Below, piece after piece: positions 13,380 through 24,400 of a stretch of 64,000 bases of DNA. Under the pieces are notes generated by a model, which saw nothing but the letters and a program-made list of their open reading frames with translations, was not told where the DNA came from and did not search any database. A program made the translations under genes and the position numbers. Positions within the stretch are counted from its first letter, which is position 1; the number at the start of each line of letters is the position of its first letter. This DNA is from Rhexocercosporidium sp. MPI-PUGE-AT-0058 (lineage: Eukaryota; Ascomycota; Leotiomycetes; Helotiales), in contig JAGTJL010000029.1 of the NCBI GenBank assembly GCA_020746875.1, forward strand, positions 62,001 through 126,000, given 5' to 3'.

Positions 13380-13535
13380 CGTAAGGGGGTTTCCAGTGGG
13401 TCTCGTACACCCATGAAGGCAGTACCGAGTATTGTTCTATAGAAAAGTATCGAATACTCTTGTTTACCCCATAATTTACTTAAGATAGTAAGGTAAAGTG
13501 AAGGGGTGTACGAGACCCACTGCAACCCCCTTATG
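13380..13535. mobile_element. MITE copy 1 (Tc1/mariner-like, TA target site)
   Basis: A 156-bp element made almost wholly of an inverted repeat. The left end CGTAAGGGGGTTTCCAGTGG pairs with a right end reading, in reverse complement, CATAAGGGGGTTGCAGTGGG. The shared arm extends to GGTCTCGTACACCC, about 35 bp. TA dinucleotides flank it at 13378-13379 and 13536-13537. There is no coding capacity. A second copy is at 49012-49168 with the same ends, which supports a mobile family. Confidence 0.8.
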
Positions 13536-13849
13536 TACCAGAGTTCAAGCCTAAAGCTACTTGACAGAAGCCCCCAAGACAGAAAAGGACGAAGAAAGTC
13601 AAATCGGGAAGCCATCAAAGTCAAAAAGAAACAGAAAAAAAAAAATCAAAAATCAAAAGTCCCACCAGGAGTTTTGCATCCTGGAACCGTCATCCACCCC
13701 TGTCCCTTCTTCGTGTCAAAAGTTCTTAGTTCCATCCCCCGCAATCTCGTCTGAAATCAGCAAGACGGAGCGGACCACCTACTCCTGTACCTTGTAAACA
13801 GTCCAGACCACCATCACCACCTCCTCCATTCTATACCTAGCTAGCTACC

Positions 13850-14095
13850 TAGGGGTATAGGATAGCGGCCGAGGCAAGGAAGGGGGTAAGTGTTGTGAGG
13901 ATTAAGGGGGTTAGTGAGGGACATGGGGTTAGGAGTGCAGAGCCTTGGGTTGAAGGCTTTTCGTGGTGGGCGGTGTTGATGGGGAAGGTGCCATGGCATC
14001 CTAATGAGAAGGGGATGAGGGCTGTTGCGGAGGTGGTGTATGGGGGGTTGAAAAGTATGGGTGTGCTTGAATGCTCGAACAATCACGAAAGTTGA
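13850..14095 (+). pseudogene. 3' fragment of an SGNH/GDSL-type hydrolase gene
   Basis: An open stretch without a start codon encodes about 80 residues. It includes EGHGVRSAEPWVEG and, near 14010-14045, VPWHPNEKGMRAVAEVVY. The HPNEKG segment resembles block V of SGNH hydrolases, whose His completes the catalytic triad, and the spacing from EPW suits fungal members. The N-terminal blocks with the nucleophilic Ser are absent upstream. The frame begins after a TAG at 13850-13852, and a MITE lies 300 bp away. So this is a truncated remnant, not a gene. The resemblance covers one motif and its surroundings, so the family call is moderate. Confidence 0.5.
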
Positions 14096-14381
14096 GGATT
14101 CAATCTGGAAAAAAAGAAGAGTGGTAGAATATGTCTATAGATAAAAGTATGATCTATCCAAGGGATCAATCATTATGATACAGTAATTTAATGCCAAGAG
14201 ACGAAACATAAAAAAGTATATCACAGAAGTAACGCCTCTATATACTTACAGTCGAAGCCCTCTATCCGGAGAAGCTGTAGATCGCACGCAAGACATAAAA
14301 CCATCCGAGAAAATGCCAACCAGGGGATGCCACCTTCCCAACGCCAAAATCAATCCTGGTATATACAAACATCGATTTCGG

Positions 14382-15951
14382 TCATCGTGCTTTTGCTTCG
14401 TCCTTGGTCCCTTTCGCGGGCGTGATAGGTGCGATGTGGGGAGGATCAACCCCTTTCTTGTCGTCAGGCTTCTTCTCTTCAGGCTTCTTTTCACCATCCT
14501 TCTTCTCCCCGTCTTTCTTCTCTTCGGGCTTGTCTACTGGTTTGTCTTCAGCTGGCTTTTGTACAGAGTTCTCGCCGTCATGTTTCTCCTCGTCGGATTT
14601 TGGCTCTTCTAGTGGCGGCTGCACAAATGGTGGATCAAGCTTCGCACACATTTCTCGCTGCTCCTTGTCCTTCTTCTCCGCGTCTTCTCGTTCTCTAGTT
14701 ATCCTCTCCTCTTCTTCCTTGTTGAACCGCTCCTCATCAACCTTCTTCTTGGCTTCCAGAACCACCGCCTTCTCCTCATCAGACAAAAACGGATATAGAG
14801 CGGTGTTATTGTCCCACGCCCTAACGCAATCTGGCTTCCAATTACACTCCTCCACCATTCCGTATCCAGGGTGGCTGAATCTGGGATGCTTGTCGGGCCA
14901 TTTCGAGGCATGGTAATGGTGCTTAACAAGCGCGCGAGGGGAGTCGTGATTCCCTGAATCCGAGTGCCCCTGTCCTGCTGCGAACGCGTCAACGGTAAGA
15001 ACCAATGTTCGGCCCATCAATTTCGGCTCGCTCATGTTGTGGAAGTTGGGCATCCATTCGATGGTTTTCCGCCCAGTATCTGCTTTCATCTGGTCCATGA
15101 TCGCAATTGTGAAGGCGGACGGCCCAGTGCCGCTCAAGACGTCGTCGAAATTGAGCTTGATCTCCGAAACGTGCACGTCTTGCTTTCTCGCAACATCTGT
15201 GAGCCAATTGATAACGTTGTTAATAATGCGCAGAATCGCTGGATTCCGCGGTTTGCTCATGATGGTCCATTGGCAGAAGGACTGCGATTTGGGACCTAGA
15301 ATGCTGTGGTTGGCCCAGTTTGGCTCGTCGATTTCGACCGAGATAACCAGGTCGACATCTGCTTTATCGAAATGGGGTGGGATGAAATTATCAACGGGCT
15401 GCAGGGCTTCGACATCGATATCCGCGTAGACGCCTCCCTCCCAATATAGAATTAGGTACCGCAACAGATCTGCCTTGATAATCTTCGCGGTAAGTGATTT
15501 GTAAAAATAAACGATATCTGGTCGATTGATACCAGCAGGGCCAAAATTCGTCTCGACGTAGTGGAGGTCGTTTCCATCAGTAAGAACTTCGTATCTGCAC
15601 CGTCATCTGTTAGTGGTGGCGCGGAGATGCCTCGTCCAACAAAAGCTCGTACCTGTAACCCGGGTTCTTCTCCGTCCAAGTCCTGGCTCGCGCATGATCC
15701 CGTTCTTCGAACTCCAAAGGATCGATCTTCCACGTCTGCCATATCTTCTTGGGAAACGTCGTTGTGATGACTCCGGCTGAATTGTATGCTCGTACGCGGT
15801 CCCAGACAACGGCGAGTTTGAATGAGGACACCGACTCGGCCGTCCAGAAAAAAACCACTATGAGGATGAAGAAAATGTAGATTGGCAGCGCCCGTTGGAT
15901 TTGCTTGGGCAGTTGCGCTGGAAAACGCGACGTCGGGCTGCCCATCTTCAT
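14382..15951 (-). CDS. GT32 Och1-like alpha-1,6-mannosyltransferase, join of two exons
   Basis: Exons are 15951-15653 and 15594-14382, with a 58-bp intron (GTACGA...GCAG). Together they encode 503 residues. Residues 21-37 form one membrane anchor after a short basic N-terminus, the layout of a Golgi type II glycosyltransferase. IWQTWK at 70-75 and the DXD motif in GGVYADIDVEAL (Asp158, Asp160) mark the GT32 'Gly_transf_sug' family, which includes yeast Och1 and transfers mannose from GDP-mannose to N-glycan cores. The KHHYHASKW segment near 323-332 fits the C-terminal end of the catalytic domain. Unusually, residues about 371-503 form a very charged Lys/Glu/Asp/Pro-rich tail with EKKDGEKK-like repeats, likely coiled-coil then disordered. 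The start was chosen because it gives the membrane anchor. The gene looks intact. Exact linkage and role are inferred. Confidence 0.88.
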
Positions 15952-17144
15952 TCTGGTGTGTCACGTGGATTTGTTCAATCCAGGTCGAGGTTGGAAATCG
16001 TGGGTTTGAAGGACGACATGCACATTCGTGGTGGTGGGGCGTGAGTGCGAAACAAATAAAAAGTAAAGGAATCGGTCGTTCGATGCGAGAACTAGCTTCA
16101 GACGAGTAAATCCATGCGAGAGGTCTTCAGCATCGTTCCTCAATTGTCACTCCTGTCGTCTAGGGTTTGGAAGAGGAAGACAGAGCGGCCAAGTCAAGAG
16201 TGTAGGAAGAAAATTCAAGTACAGTAGCTACCCTAGCACCTCGTTCATAGCGGGACTGATATGTTTTTGGAAGAGGCCGGAGCCTCGGAGGATTGAATTT
16301 TAATTTATTTTAACTTTATACTTATACTTTTTTTTTATTTTAAACCAAGTTATGGCAATCTCTGAACAGGCTTGGACGAACAGGGCATCATGTCCTCCTC
16401 TCCTTTCCAGGCTGTCCCCATACAGGCTCAGCGGGTGCCGGACGCGGACAGAGTCGACCGAGGTCGAACTTATGCGCGCAATAACCGTAGTATTGTTTTG
16501 GAGATCCGTGTATGTCTTATAGCAGAGCGTAACTTGAAGGGAGATGCTAAATTGTGGTCTAGTGTGGCGGCGGCAATCTCCCCCAGTGCCTGCATCAGGG
16601 CGTTTGTTTCAGGGGCACTGATCGATCATCTAAGTTAGCGAACACCAACGGCAGTCAAGAACATCGCTTAGGAACAACTTTAGCGCCACAGGCTGAAGCC
16701 AAAGACATACAAATTAAAACAACCCTTCAGCACAGGCTCAGCTATGCTCAACTGTCTCAACAGCAATTTCTAATAGGAGCAATAGAGTTATTTTGCCCCT
16801 ATTTCCTCGCTTGCTCTATCCCAATCAATCAAATCTCCTATTCTGGACATTAACTTACTGTCGATCTCCAATACTTCCAATTTTACAGTAATGAAACGAA
16901 CCCCGCGCTTTCGGGCTCCGCGATCTGTCAATCGTGTCATTTTTTAAAAAAAATCTCGCATCCTGTACGAGTCTCTGTATCAACATTCCCTACGGTCGTT
17001 CAACCTGGCGAGGCAGTCATTTGGTGCGCAGAAGCCTGTGTATTCTTTACCTCACACGCATTTCTGCAAACACCCGTACCTCGGATGAAACTGCAAAAAG
17101 GATTACTTTGCAGCCAGCTTCGGCACTCATAGGATCTGCCAGAG
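15952..17144. other. Intergenic between divergent GT32 and acyltransferase genes
   Basis: About 1.2 kb lies between two divergently transcribed genes, so both promoters should be here. There is an AT-rich patch at about 16295-16345 and an open frame at 16372-16638 that has no motif I recognise and is probably chance. No repeat or RNA gene is seen. Confidence 0.4.
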
Positions 17145-18938
17145 ATGGCGGATAGGCAGGACGGAATACTGGACACCGGGGTAGTTGCATGGGACGAGAA
17201 GGGAGAAACAAGGTCGAAAGCACACAGTTTTTCGAAATGGGCGATAGAGATTCTGCGACCGGCCATTCTGACCAGAGGAGGACCTCGGATACAGACCACA
17301 CGTCGAGCGACAGCATACCTTGATGGGCTGAGAGGATTTGCTGCGTTTTTGGTCTACTGGCATCATCATCAATTATGGCCTCGTACAACGTACGCCTCTA
17401 TGGGGGCGGATTTCTTTTTGGAAAGTGCATATGGTTTGTGGCATTTTCTATTTCTCTTGTTTTATATGGTCTGCGATGGAAAACTCGACTAGGACTTCTG
17501 CACAAGATATCTTGTCAAGAAGTACTTAAAGAACTACCGCTCATGAATACTGCAAACAGGCTACAAGGATAAATACTTCTTCGCCGCAATGCCCATAGTC
17601 CGAACCTTCTTCACCGGCGGGCACTTCGCCGTTTCCATCTTCTTCATCATCTCAGGCTACGTCCTGTCCGCAAAGCCCCTCTACCTCATCCACGCCGGCG
17701 AACAAGTAAAGCTCGGCGACAACCTAGCCTCAGCACTCTTCCGCCGCTGGATCCGACTATTCCTCCCAGTCATAGGCACAACTTTCCTCTACATCGTTTC
17801 CTGGCATCTGCTAGGCATCTGGACCGTCTCCCCAGAACATAAAGCAAATTTCCGCGATGAGATGTGGAATTTCTATAAGGAGTTTAAGGCATTCAGTTTT
17901 GTTTTCCGGACTGGTGGAAATGGTTTCTTCTCGTATAATTTCCCAACTTGGTCCATACCGGTCGAATTCAAGGGCTCCATTATTATCTATACTTGTTTGT
18001 TGGCATTTTCGAGAGCTACGAAGAATGCGAGGCTGCTGTTGCAGGTGGGGCTTATTATATATTTTATGTGGATTGTAGATGGATGGTTTGGATCGTTGTT
18101 CGTTCTTGGTAAGTTCCTGCATTTTCCGAGAGCGGGGGATTTCACGAGTCGCAAATCCAACTTTGTCTCGACCTCCGACTCTTTTTCTTCTTCCAAAAAA
18201 GCAGAAAACTGCAAGCTAACGACAATCTCTATTGCAGGCATGCTTCTCTGCGAGCTCGATCTCCTTGCACGAAGCAACGAACTTCCCTTCTGCATCAAAG
18301 TATTCGAGCCATATAAAACTCCAATATTCTACACTCTATTCGTTATTGGCATGTTCCTCAGCGGCGTTCCTTCACACACCAGTACGTCCCTTTCCCCCAC
18401 CTAATCTCCCAAAACAATCCCTATTCCATCTCGCTAACCCCCAACAGGAGAATACGCAGACCTTCTCGAAGCCCCCTACTGGCGACACGTAGCCTTCCTC
18501 GTCCCCCAAGCAGCCTGGGACTACAAATGGTTTTACCTTTTCTTCGCCTCCCTCTTCGTCATAACATCGATTCCCCGAATTAGCTGGCTGAAAGCCTTCT
18601 TCGAAATCCGCTTCAACCAATACCTCGGCCGCATCTCCTTCGCCCTGTACTTAATTCACGGCCCCGTTCTATGGACGCTCGCCGATCGACTATACGTCGC
18701 TACAGGCTGGTACCGCGAGGCTCATGAGATCAACACCCCGTTTTTGATCAATGCGTTCCCGTTGAGCAAGAAGGGCCCGCTGGGTCTCGAACCTAGTTTC
18801 TTAATCCCACATATTATTATTTTGCCTGTTACGCTTTGGGTCGCGGAGGTGGTTACGAAGTTGTTTGATGAGCCAGCTGTGCAATTCGCACAGTGGTTAT
18901 ATCAGCAGACTCTGGCGCCGAATGAGCAGAGGAAGTAA
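17145..18938 (+). CDS. Acyltransferase-3 family membrane protein, four exons
   Basis: Exons are 17145-17433, 17560-18108, 18238-18381 and 18448-18938, with introns of 126, 129 and 66 bp at GT-AG sites. They give 490 residues in frame. The protein shows the acyltransferase-3 (OafA/NodX-like) start motif YLDGLRGFAAFLV at about residues 58-70, followed by HHH at 73-75. The membrane segment FAVSIFFIISGYVLS comes next, then a series of hydrophobic helices. Near the end is ISFALYLIHGPVLW, the typical late helix with a His. Such proteins move acyl groups to sugars, lipids or secondary metabolites across a membrane; the substrate here is unknown. The ATG at 17145 places the family motif at a usual distance. 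The last 25 residues are polar. No defects are seen. It is divergent from the GT32 gene, 1.2 kb away. Confidence 0.88.
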
Positions 18939-20084
18939 GTTGGGTAGCGGATTTTAGATGTATATATAAAGGATGGATTTTCTTGTGGATATATATTATA
19001 CCATTGTATAGAGCGGTCAGCTTGGTCTCACATATACCGACCCTTTATTTAAGGATTTTGGAGTTAGATAGCAGGCATTTCTGAGAAAAAGTTGATATAC
19101 ACAAACACGCTTGACAATAGATGCAGACCGGTTGTGATTGCGGTTGTGATCTGAGTATGTAAGCGTAATTTCATACAAGTGAACCAGCACGAGCTCCATA
19201 GTCTCAAGCGACTGACTTGGCCTCGGTATTAAATGTTTGTTATTGAAAGTGACACGGCAGGTTTCGGACTCGAATATTTGTTTGCTGTAAGTGACTCGCT
19301 CTTCTACATTCCTGGAGTAGTTTGGCAGTCACGAAAACCGTGATTGCTCCCTGCTATGAGCTGACGCATTGCAAACATCGTTTGCTGAATGAGTTGTCCG
19401 GATGCCATGTAGTCTTTGTTTCTGATAGAAAAGTGAAGCAATCACAACGACGACAAATGATGCTCGTCCCTCCCAACCTTCTGCACCCACCAGTTGTGAA
19501 CGCTCACTCCACGAGATATATATTCCAAGCGCAAGCAATAATAAGTTGGGGATGGGTCCGGTTCATAACAAATCTGAACGGTGATGCAGACGTCCCATCG
19601 TGTGCCCGTCGGCGACGGTCTGAATCTTCGCTATGAGTTCGAACTTGTTCAGAGGATGCTTCACTTGGTAGTGCTGTGGAAGATCGTCCATCACTATATT
19701 GAAGATGCCACCGAGCGCAAAAAGAATTACTACTTTGGTACTCGGGGCAAGACGGTTGTGCCAAGCCTAGATATTTCTTTCGGACATGGGCACCTGGACC
19801 AATAGAAGATCTAGATTGGAGCAGTGCTACCCTTTCGAGGACGGTGGGAAGACTGTAGTATCTTGGGCAGGACCCTTCCGCAGGCTCCGACATGCTTTGG
19901 GTTCTGGATTCTTAGATTCCGGACACCCTGCTCGAGATCCAAGTCGTGCTCTATATTATACAGTCCGCGATCCTATATACTGCCTTCACAGTTCTTGGAC
20001 TGGGGATCCTAGTGCAGGTTCGAAGCGCCCACAAGTGGAGCTCATGCACGCGTGTATGGCTAGCCTACCAACGACTTGGTAGCG
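18939..20084. other. Intergenic or decayed sequence, no supported gene
   Basis: Base composition is normal and not RIP-like. Open frames at 19322-19636, 19504-19893 (minus) and 19786-20082 overlap on both strands without shared motifs. A stretch near 19940-20010 could encode a hydrophobic helix (VLYIIQSAILYTAF), so a frame-broken membrane protein is possible. I cannot support a gene. Confidence 0.35.
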
Positions 20085-21281
20085 AGCCGGGAAAGAAGCC
20101 AGGTCAGGTTAGACGCCCCGTTTGTAGTTGCCTCTGCGACTTGGCGAGAGACTGCTCCGGGGGCTTCGGAACGCTCTCTATTCTGAAATCTATCTATAGC
20201 CTCGATCTGAGCGCGCCTCTCGAGCAGCAGCTTCATAACTGCTTCGTGCCCCTTCTCCGCAGCCTATAATAGTAGCATTTGACTATCATAATCTTTTGAA
20301 TTCATATCCGCCTTGCTCATCTCCAGTAGTATTTTTATAATTGCTTTATGTCTAATATCCTTTGCGCACTTAAGCACTTCATTAGCAAGTACATCTAAAT
20401 TTTCCAAAAAGTCTAGTAATAACTAATCGAAGAAACGGTAGATAAGAGGGTCTAACTTATTAAAGTTAAGTAAAAATGAGGCAGTATTGAAAATAATATC
20501 TTTAAGACTCTTTCTATAATTTACTCTAAGAAGATTAATATCGTATATATTTAAAGATATACCTAATAAAGTATAAATTTTATCCCGGAAGTCAGTCGCT
20601 TCGCTATTACGGAATTTATTTAATATCGTATAAAGATCCGGCTTTTTAGCCTATTATAAGCTATCCCGGAGAGAGCCTGGCATAATATCCAAGATTAGTT
20701 GGCAGTATAAGTCTGGGTTGATCTCAAGTAAAGGTAGCATAAGAGTAAAGATAGTTACTAAAACAAATTTGCTTTTGCAGACGATTTCAACCACTTAAGC
20801 GTTAGCAGTTTCTTATATAATCTAGACTCTCTTAAACCAACTTCGATAAAGGAGTGATTATAAGCCTTTAATTAAAAGGTCTCTTTAGTTAGGCCTCGAA
20901 TCGCGTACTACCACTAACTAAATATTAAACCACTACTTAACTGAAATTTCTCGGTTATTAAAGGCGTGATTAAAGCTCTTGTTCTCTAGCTGCTTTATAT
21001 AATATATAATATAATTTATATTATAAGTAGCTTCGCCTAGCCAGATAATTACTCGTTTCGCCTCGCTATAAATAGATCCCATTTATTAAACTTACTGTCC
21101 TTGTTCATCGTTATCGTCTTAATTAATGCAAACGGCGTCAATCTAAGGGACCTAGTCTTATTCTTAGTAACGGAGATCCTAAAGTACAAAATAGACATTT
21201 TTTGTAACTATTATATTACTTCCATTAACGATTATATCGCACTGCTTAAATTCGCTGCCCCATGTGTAAGATTGTGGTGCA
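20085..21281 (-). pseudogene. HET-domain plus ankyrin-repeat gene, RIP-inactivated
   Basis: Read on the minus strand with stops ignored, the start (about 21270) gives SYTWGSEF. It is followed by AVCINQDDNDEQ, then MGSIYSEAKRVIIWLGEA (about 21090-21045), SWFKRVWIIQET (about 20850) and DFRDKIYTLLGIS (about 20620-20580). These are the ordered blocks of a fungal HET domain, the vegetative-incompatibility NLR-associated module. The C-terminal part, about 20410-20190, gives two ankyrin-like units, IRHKAIIKILLEMSKAD and KGHEAVMKLLLERRAQIEA. HET-ankyrin fusions are common in Pezizomycotina. Stops are mostly TAA/TAG. From about 20275 leftwards the composition becomes normal, while the HET part is AT-rich. 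So only part of the gene carries the mutation load. No functional product is expected. Confidence 0.78.
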
Positions 21282-21410
21282 GAAGTGGATCAAAGCACTG
21301 CGAGCAGTGGTAGTTGAATTCAAGTGATTAATTATTATTCTAAAAGCTCAAAGGAATCAGGAGAAACAGTTATTCTCCTGAAAGCGGTTTATAATTAAAA
21401 ACCCTGATTA
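21282..21410. repeat. Dispersed repeat X, copy 1 (least mutated)
   Basis: The segment from AGAAGTGGATCAAAGCACTG to AACCCTGATTA aligns with 29238-29400 and 52520-52700. Almost all differences are transitions. Copies 1 and 2 are direct repeats on either side of Copia relic B, so an LTR origin is possible. A piece of a multi-copy host gene is the alternative, since copy 1 abuts the HET coding start. Confidence 0.6.
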
Positions 21411-24400
21411 TATAAACTAACGATTTTCTTATTAAACCTGAACTTATAAATACTCGATAACTCACAGATCGACTGCTCTCGATTTATTACTTAATTAACT
21501 TATTAATTAATTAATTAATTAATCAACTACTTTCTTCGATATTATAAGTGTCTTTAAGCGCTCTGCCAGAATCATTATAAAAGAGCGACGATTTGCTCGC
21601 CAGAATAAAATAAGTAACTCGATTTTCGATTTATTAATTTCGATTTATTAATTAGAGATCGACTAATTAAAATTAACTAATCGAAGATTAATTAATTAAA
21701 AATCACTTAATTAAAGGATAATTACTGACTTATAATAAGTTAAGGCTATTATTAATAATAAGAAGAAAGTCGTCGCTAAAGCACGATTATTAGCTGCTCT
21801 TATTCCCGCCTCCGCCCTTCGCCGTGCCGCTGCTGCTCCCCGAGCTCTAAAGCAGTTAATAAGTGCTCGTATAATAATTTGTTTAAATTATATTAATAGC
21901 GCTTTTTAAATAAAAAATAGCAATTAATATTATAATATTATTAAAAAAAGTACTCGCTGCTTCGCTTACTCGTTCCGTTATAAGTGCGTAATTACTCCCG
22001 CTATTGCTTAAGCTCTTTTCCTTATATATTATAATACGTTAAAAAATAAAACTAATAAGAAAGTAAATCGATTCAGCTGCTTTTTTCTTGCTTTTTAATT
22101 TATTATTAATTTTTCTAAGAGCTAAAGCAGTTAAGAATCCCGATCCATGCCGCCCTTAAAATTAATAATATTAATAGAGCTGCTACTACTGGCGTTGCTA
22201 TTAGTTTTAATAATAAAATTACTTTAGGAGCTGCTAGTATATTTAAAAGTAATAATAGAAATAATAATAATAAAGAAAATAATAAATTACTTACTTTATT
22301 TCCAGAAAATTAAGCTAATTTAATTAATCTCTTAAAAGAAAAAGAAGAGCTTTTAGCTGCTTTTGCAGCTTATACTTATATTATTAAAAAGAAGATTATT
22401 ACCGTTGCGAGTACTCTTTTTGTTAAGAAAAGTAATAAAAGAATAATTAATTATTTTATTATTATTATTATTACTAAAGTTACTTACGTTATTGCTATTA
22501 AAGCTATTACCGGAACTACTCGCGCTTATAATCCGGGCTTTAATATTCTGGCTTTTTAAGTTATATCTGCTCGTGGAATTATTATATCTGCTCGTGGAAT
22601 TATTCTTACTCTTAAGTAAGAAGCTTAAGCTGCTCGAGTTAAAGAGCTGGTAAATATAATAATTAATGCTTTAAGCGAATTAGTTCGGGAGGTCTTAAGC
22701 CTTTTACCTTTTAATAAATAAGCTATTCTTTTGTTTTTTAAAGCTTAAGAACCTTTTACTTTTTAGGTATCCTATTGTATTTTAAAAACTAAAGTTTACG
22801 TTTGCTTTAAATTAAAGAATTATTAAAAGTAATTAGCTTTTTAAAATATAGTAATTTATATTGTTAAGTTTAATTAATCTTTAATAAAATAAAATTATAA
22901 ATAGAAATTTATAAAAGAGAATTTTATAAAAGAATACATAATAATATAAATAAAGCTCTTTAATTAAAAAGTACGTTTATTATATAATTACTTTAAGAAT
23001 AAATAAAAAATAAAGAATATATATAAAAGACTGCTTTAAAGCAAGTCTCTTAAAAGAGTTATTTTAATTAAGCACGAATATTTACTAGGTTAATAAGAGT
23101 AATAAATACTTTAAATTTCTGCCGAAAAAGGTTTTTAATAAATCCGTTAATTAATATATAATTTATAAAAAAATATTCTATTATAAAAGTACTTTTCTGA
23201 AACTCTTAACGCAATTATATATTCTGAATATTAACGTAACGTAACTTAATAAATATACATTAATTTTCACTAACGATTAACCGAATCGTTTATTAATTAT
23301 TATAGAAATTTATTTAAGCTACTCTTATATTAAAGCGTAGTTCTTAAAAGAATCGCTAAAGTACTATAAGTTCCTTACCGATACGCTTAACTTTAAAAGC
23401 TTTACTTATATTATAAACGTAGTAATTATATTTTATAAAATTACTTTTTAAAATATTAAACTTTTAAAAAATATGAAAATATATTTATTAAAAGATCGCC
23501 TTATCTTAATATCGTCTATTAAAAAAAGCATTTAATATTATTATAAAGTAAGAGTTGCGCAGCTTATAATTATAAGTAATCGTTAAGAAACGAATACCGA
23601 AAAAGTAACGAATTATTTAATTAATTATAATTAAGTGCTCTCGGGAAAAATTAATTAAGAAATGAAAAAGCTTTAAAATAGTAAAAACAACGTTTATACG
23701 TAATATAATTATAATATAAAGCATTACTTTAACCTTCTCTTAAAACTTCTTAATTTAAGCTAAAATATCTTATTCTTAATTCTTTAGTAACTCGACTTAA
23801 GATAATAATATACTTAAGTAATTTCCATTTATTAATTTAATCGAAAAGCAACTTTTTAAATATAAGTATTATATATTAAAGAAATAATCTTTGCTAATCG
23901 ATCTCTAATAATACGAATGCCTAAGAACCACTCTGTTTACTCTCCTCCGGTAAGCTTATATATTATATTTAAGCCGTCGATAATTAATTTAGTGTCTTTA
24001 AAAGCCGAAGTATAATAAAGCACCTGAATATTATCGATATAAAATATCATAAATACCGTACGTTACTTATTTATAAATATATAAAGCTCCTCTTTATAAG
24101 CGATTAACCTTAAAATTATTAAAATATAAGTAAAGTTATCGTATTATAGCGCCGGTAAGTCCTTAAATCCGTAAAATGCGCGATTAACCTCTATTATTAT
24201 TCCGTCTTATTTAAAACCATCCGGTAAATAGCAGCGTACGCGAGCACTTATCTTACTTTATTTAACGTTAATAAAAGCATTAATTACATTAAATTAAATC
24301 ATTTTTAAATTAAATTAAGTTATAATAGCTATAGCGGTTTTAAAGGAGTAAGTAATTAAAGTAATTATATATATTAATAAAATTAACGTTTTAAGCTATA

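Noticed and set aside
13841..14086. Minus-strand frames rich in Pro/His opposite the SGNH fragment
   Set aside because: The plus strand carries the family motif; the minus frames are shadows with no motif.
14404..15767. Several plus-strand open frames of 68-170 codons across the GT32 gene
   Set aside because: They lie opposite a clear two-exon glycosyltransferase and have composition typical of antisense shadows.
17000..17388. Minus-strand frames over the acyltransferase first exon
   Set aside because: Shadows of the plus-strand gene, whose motif YLDGLRG and splice sites are clear.
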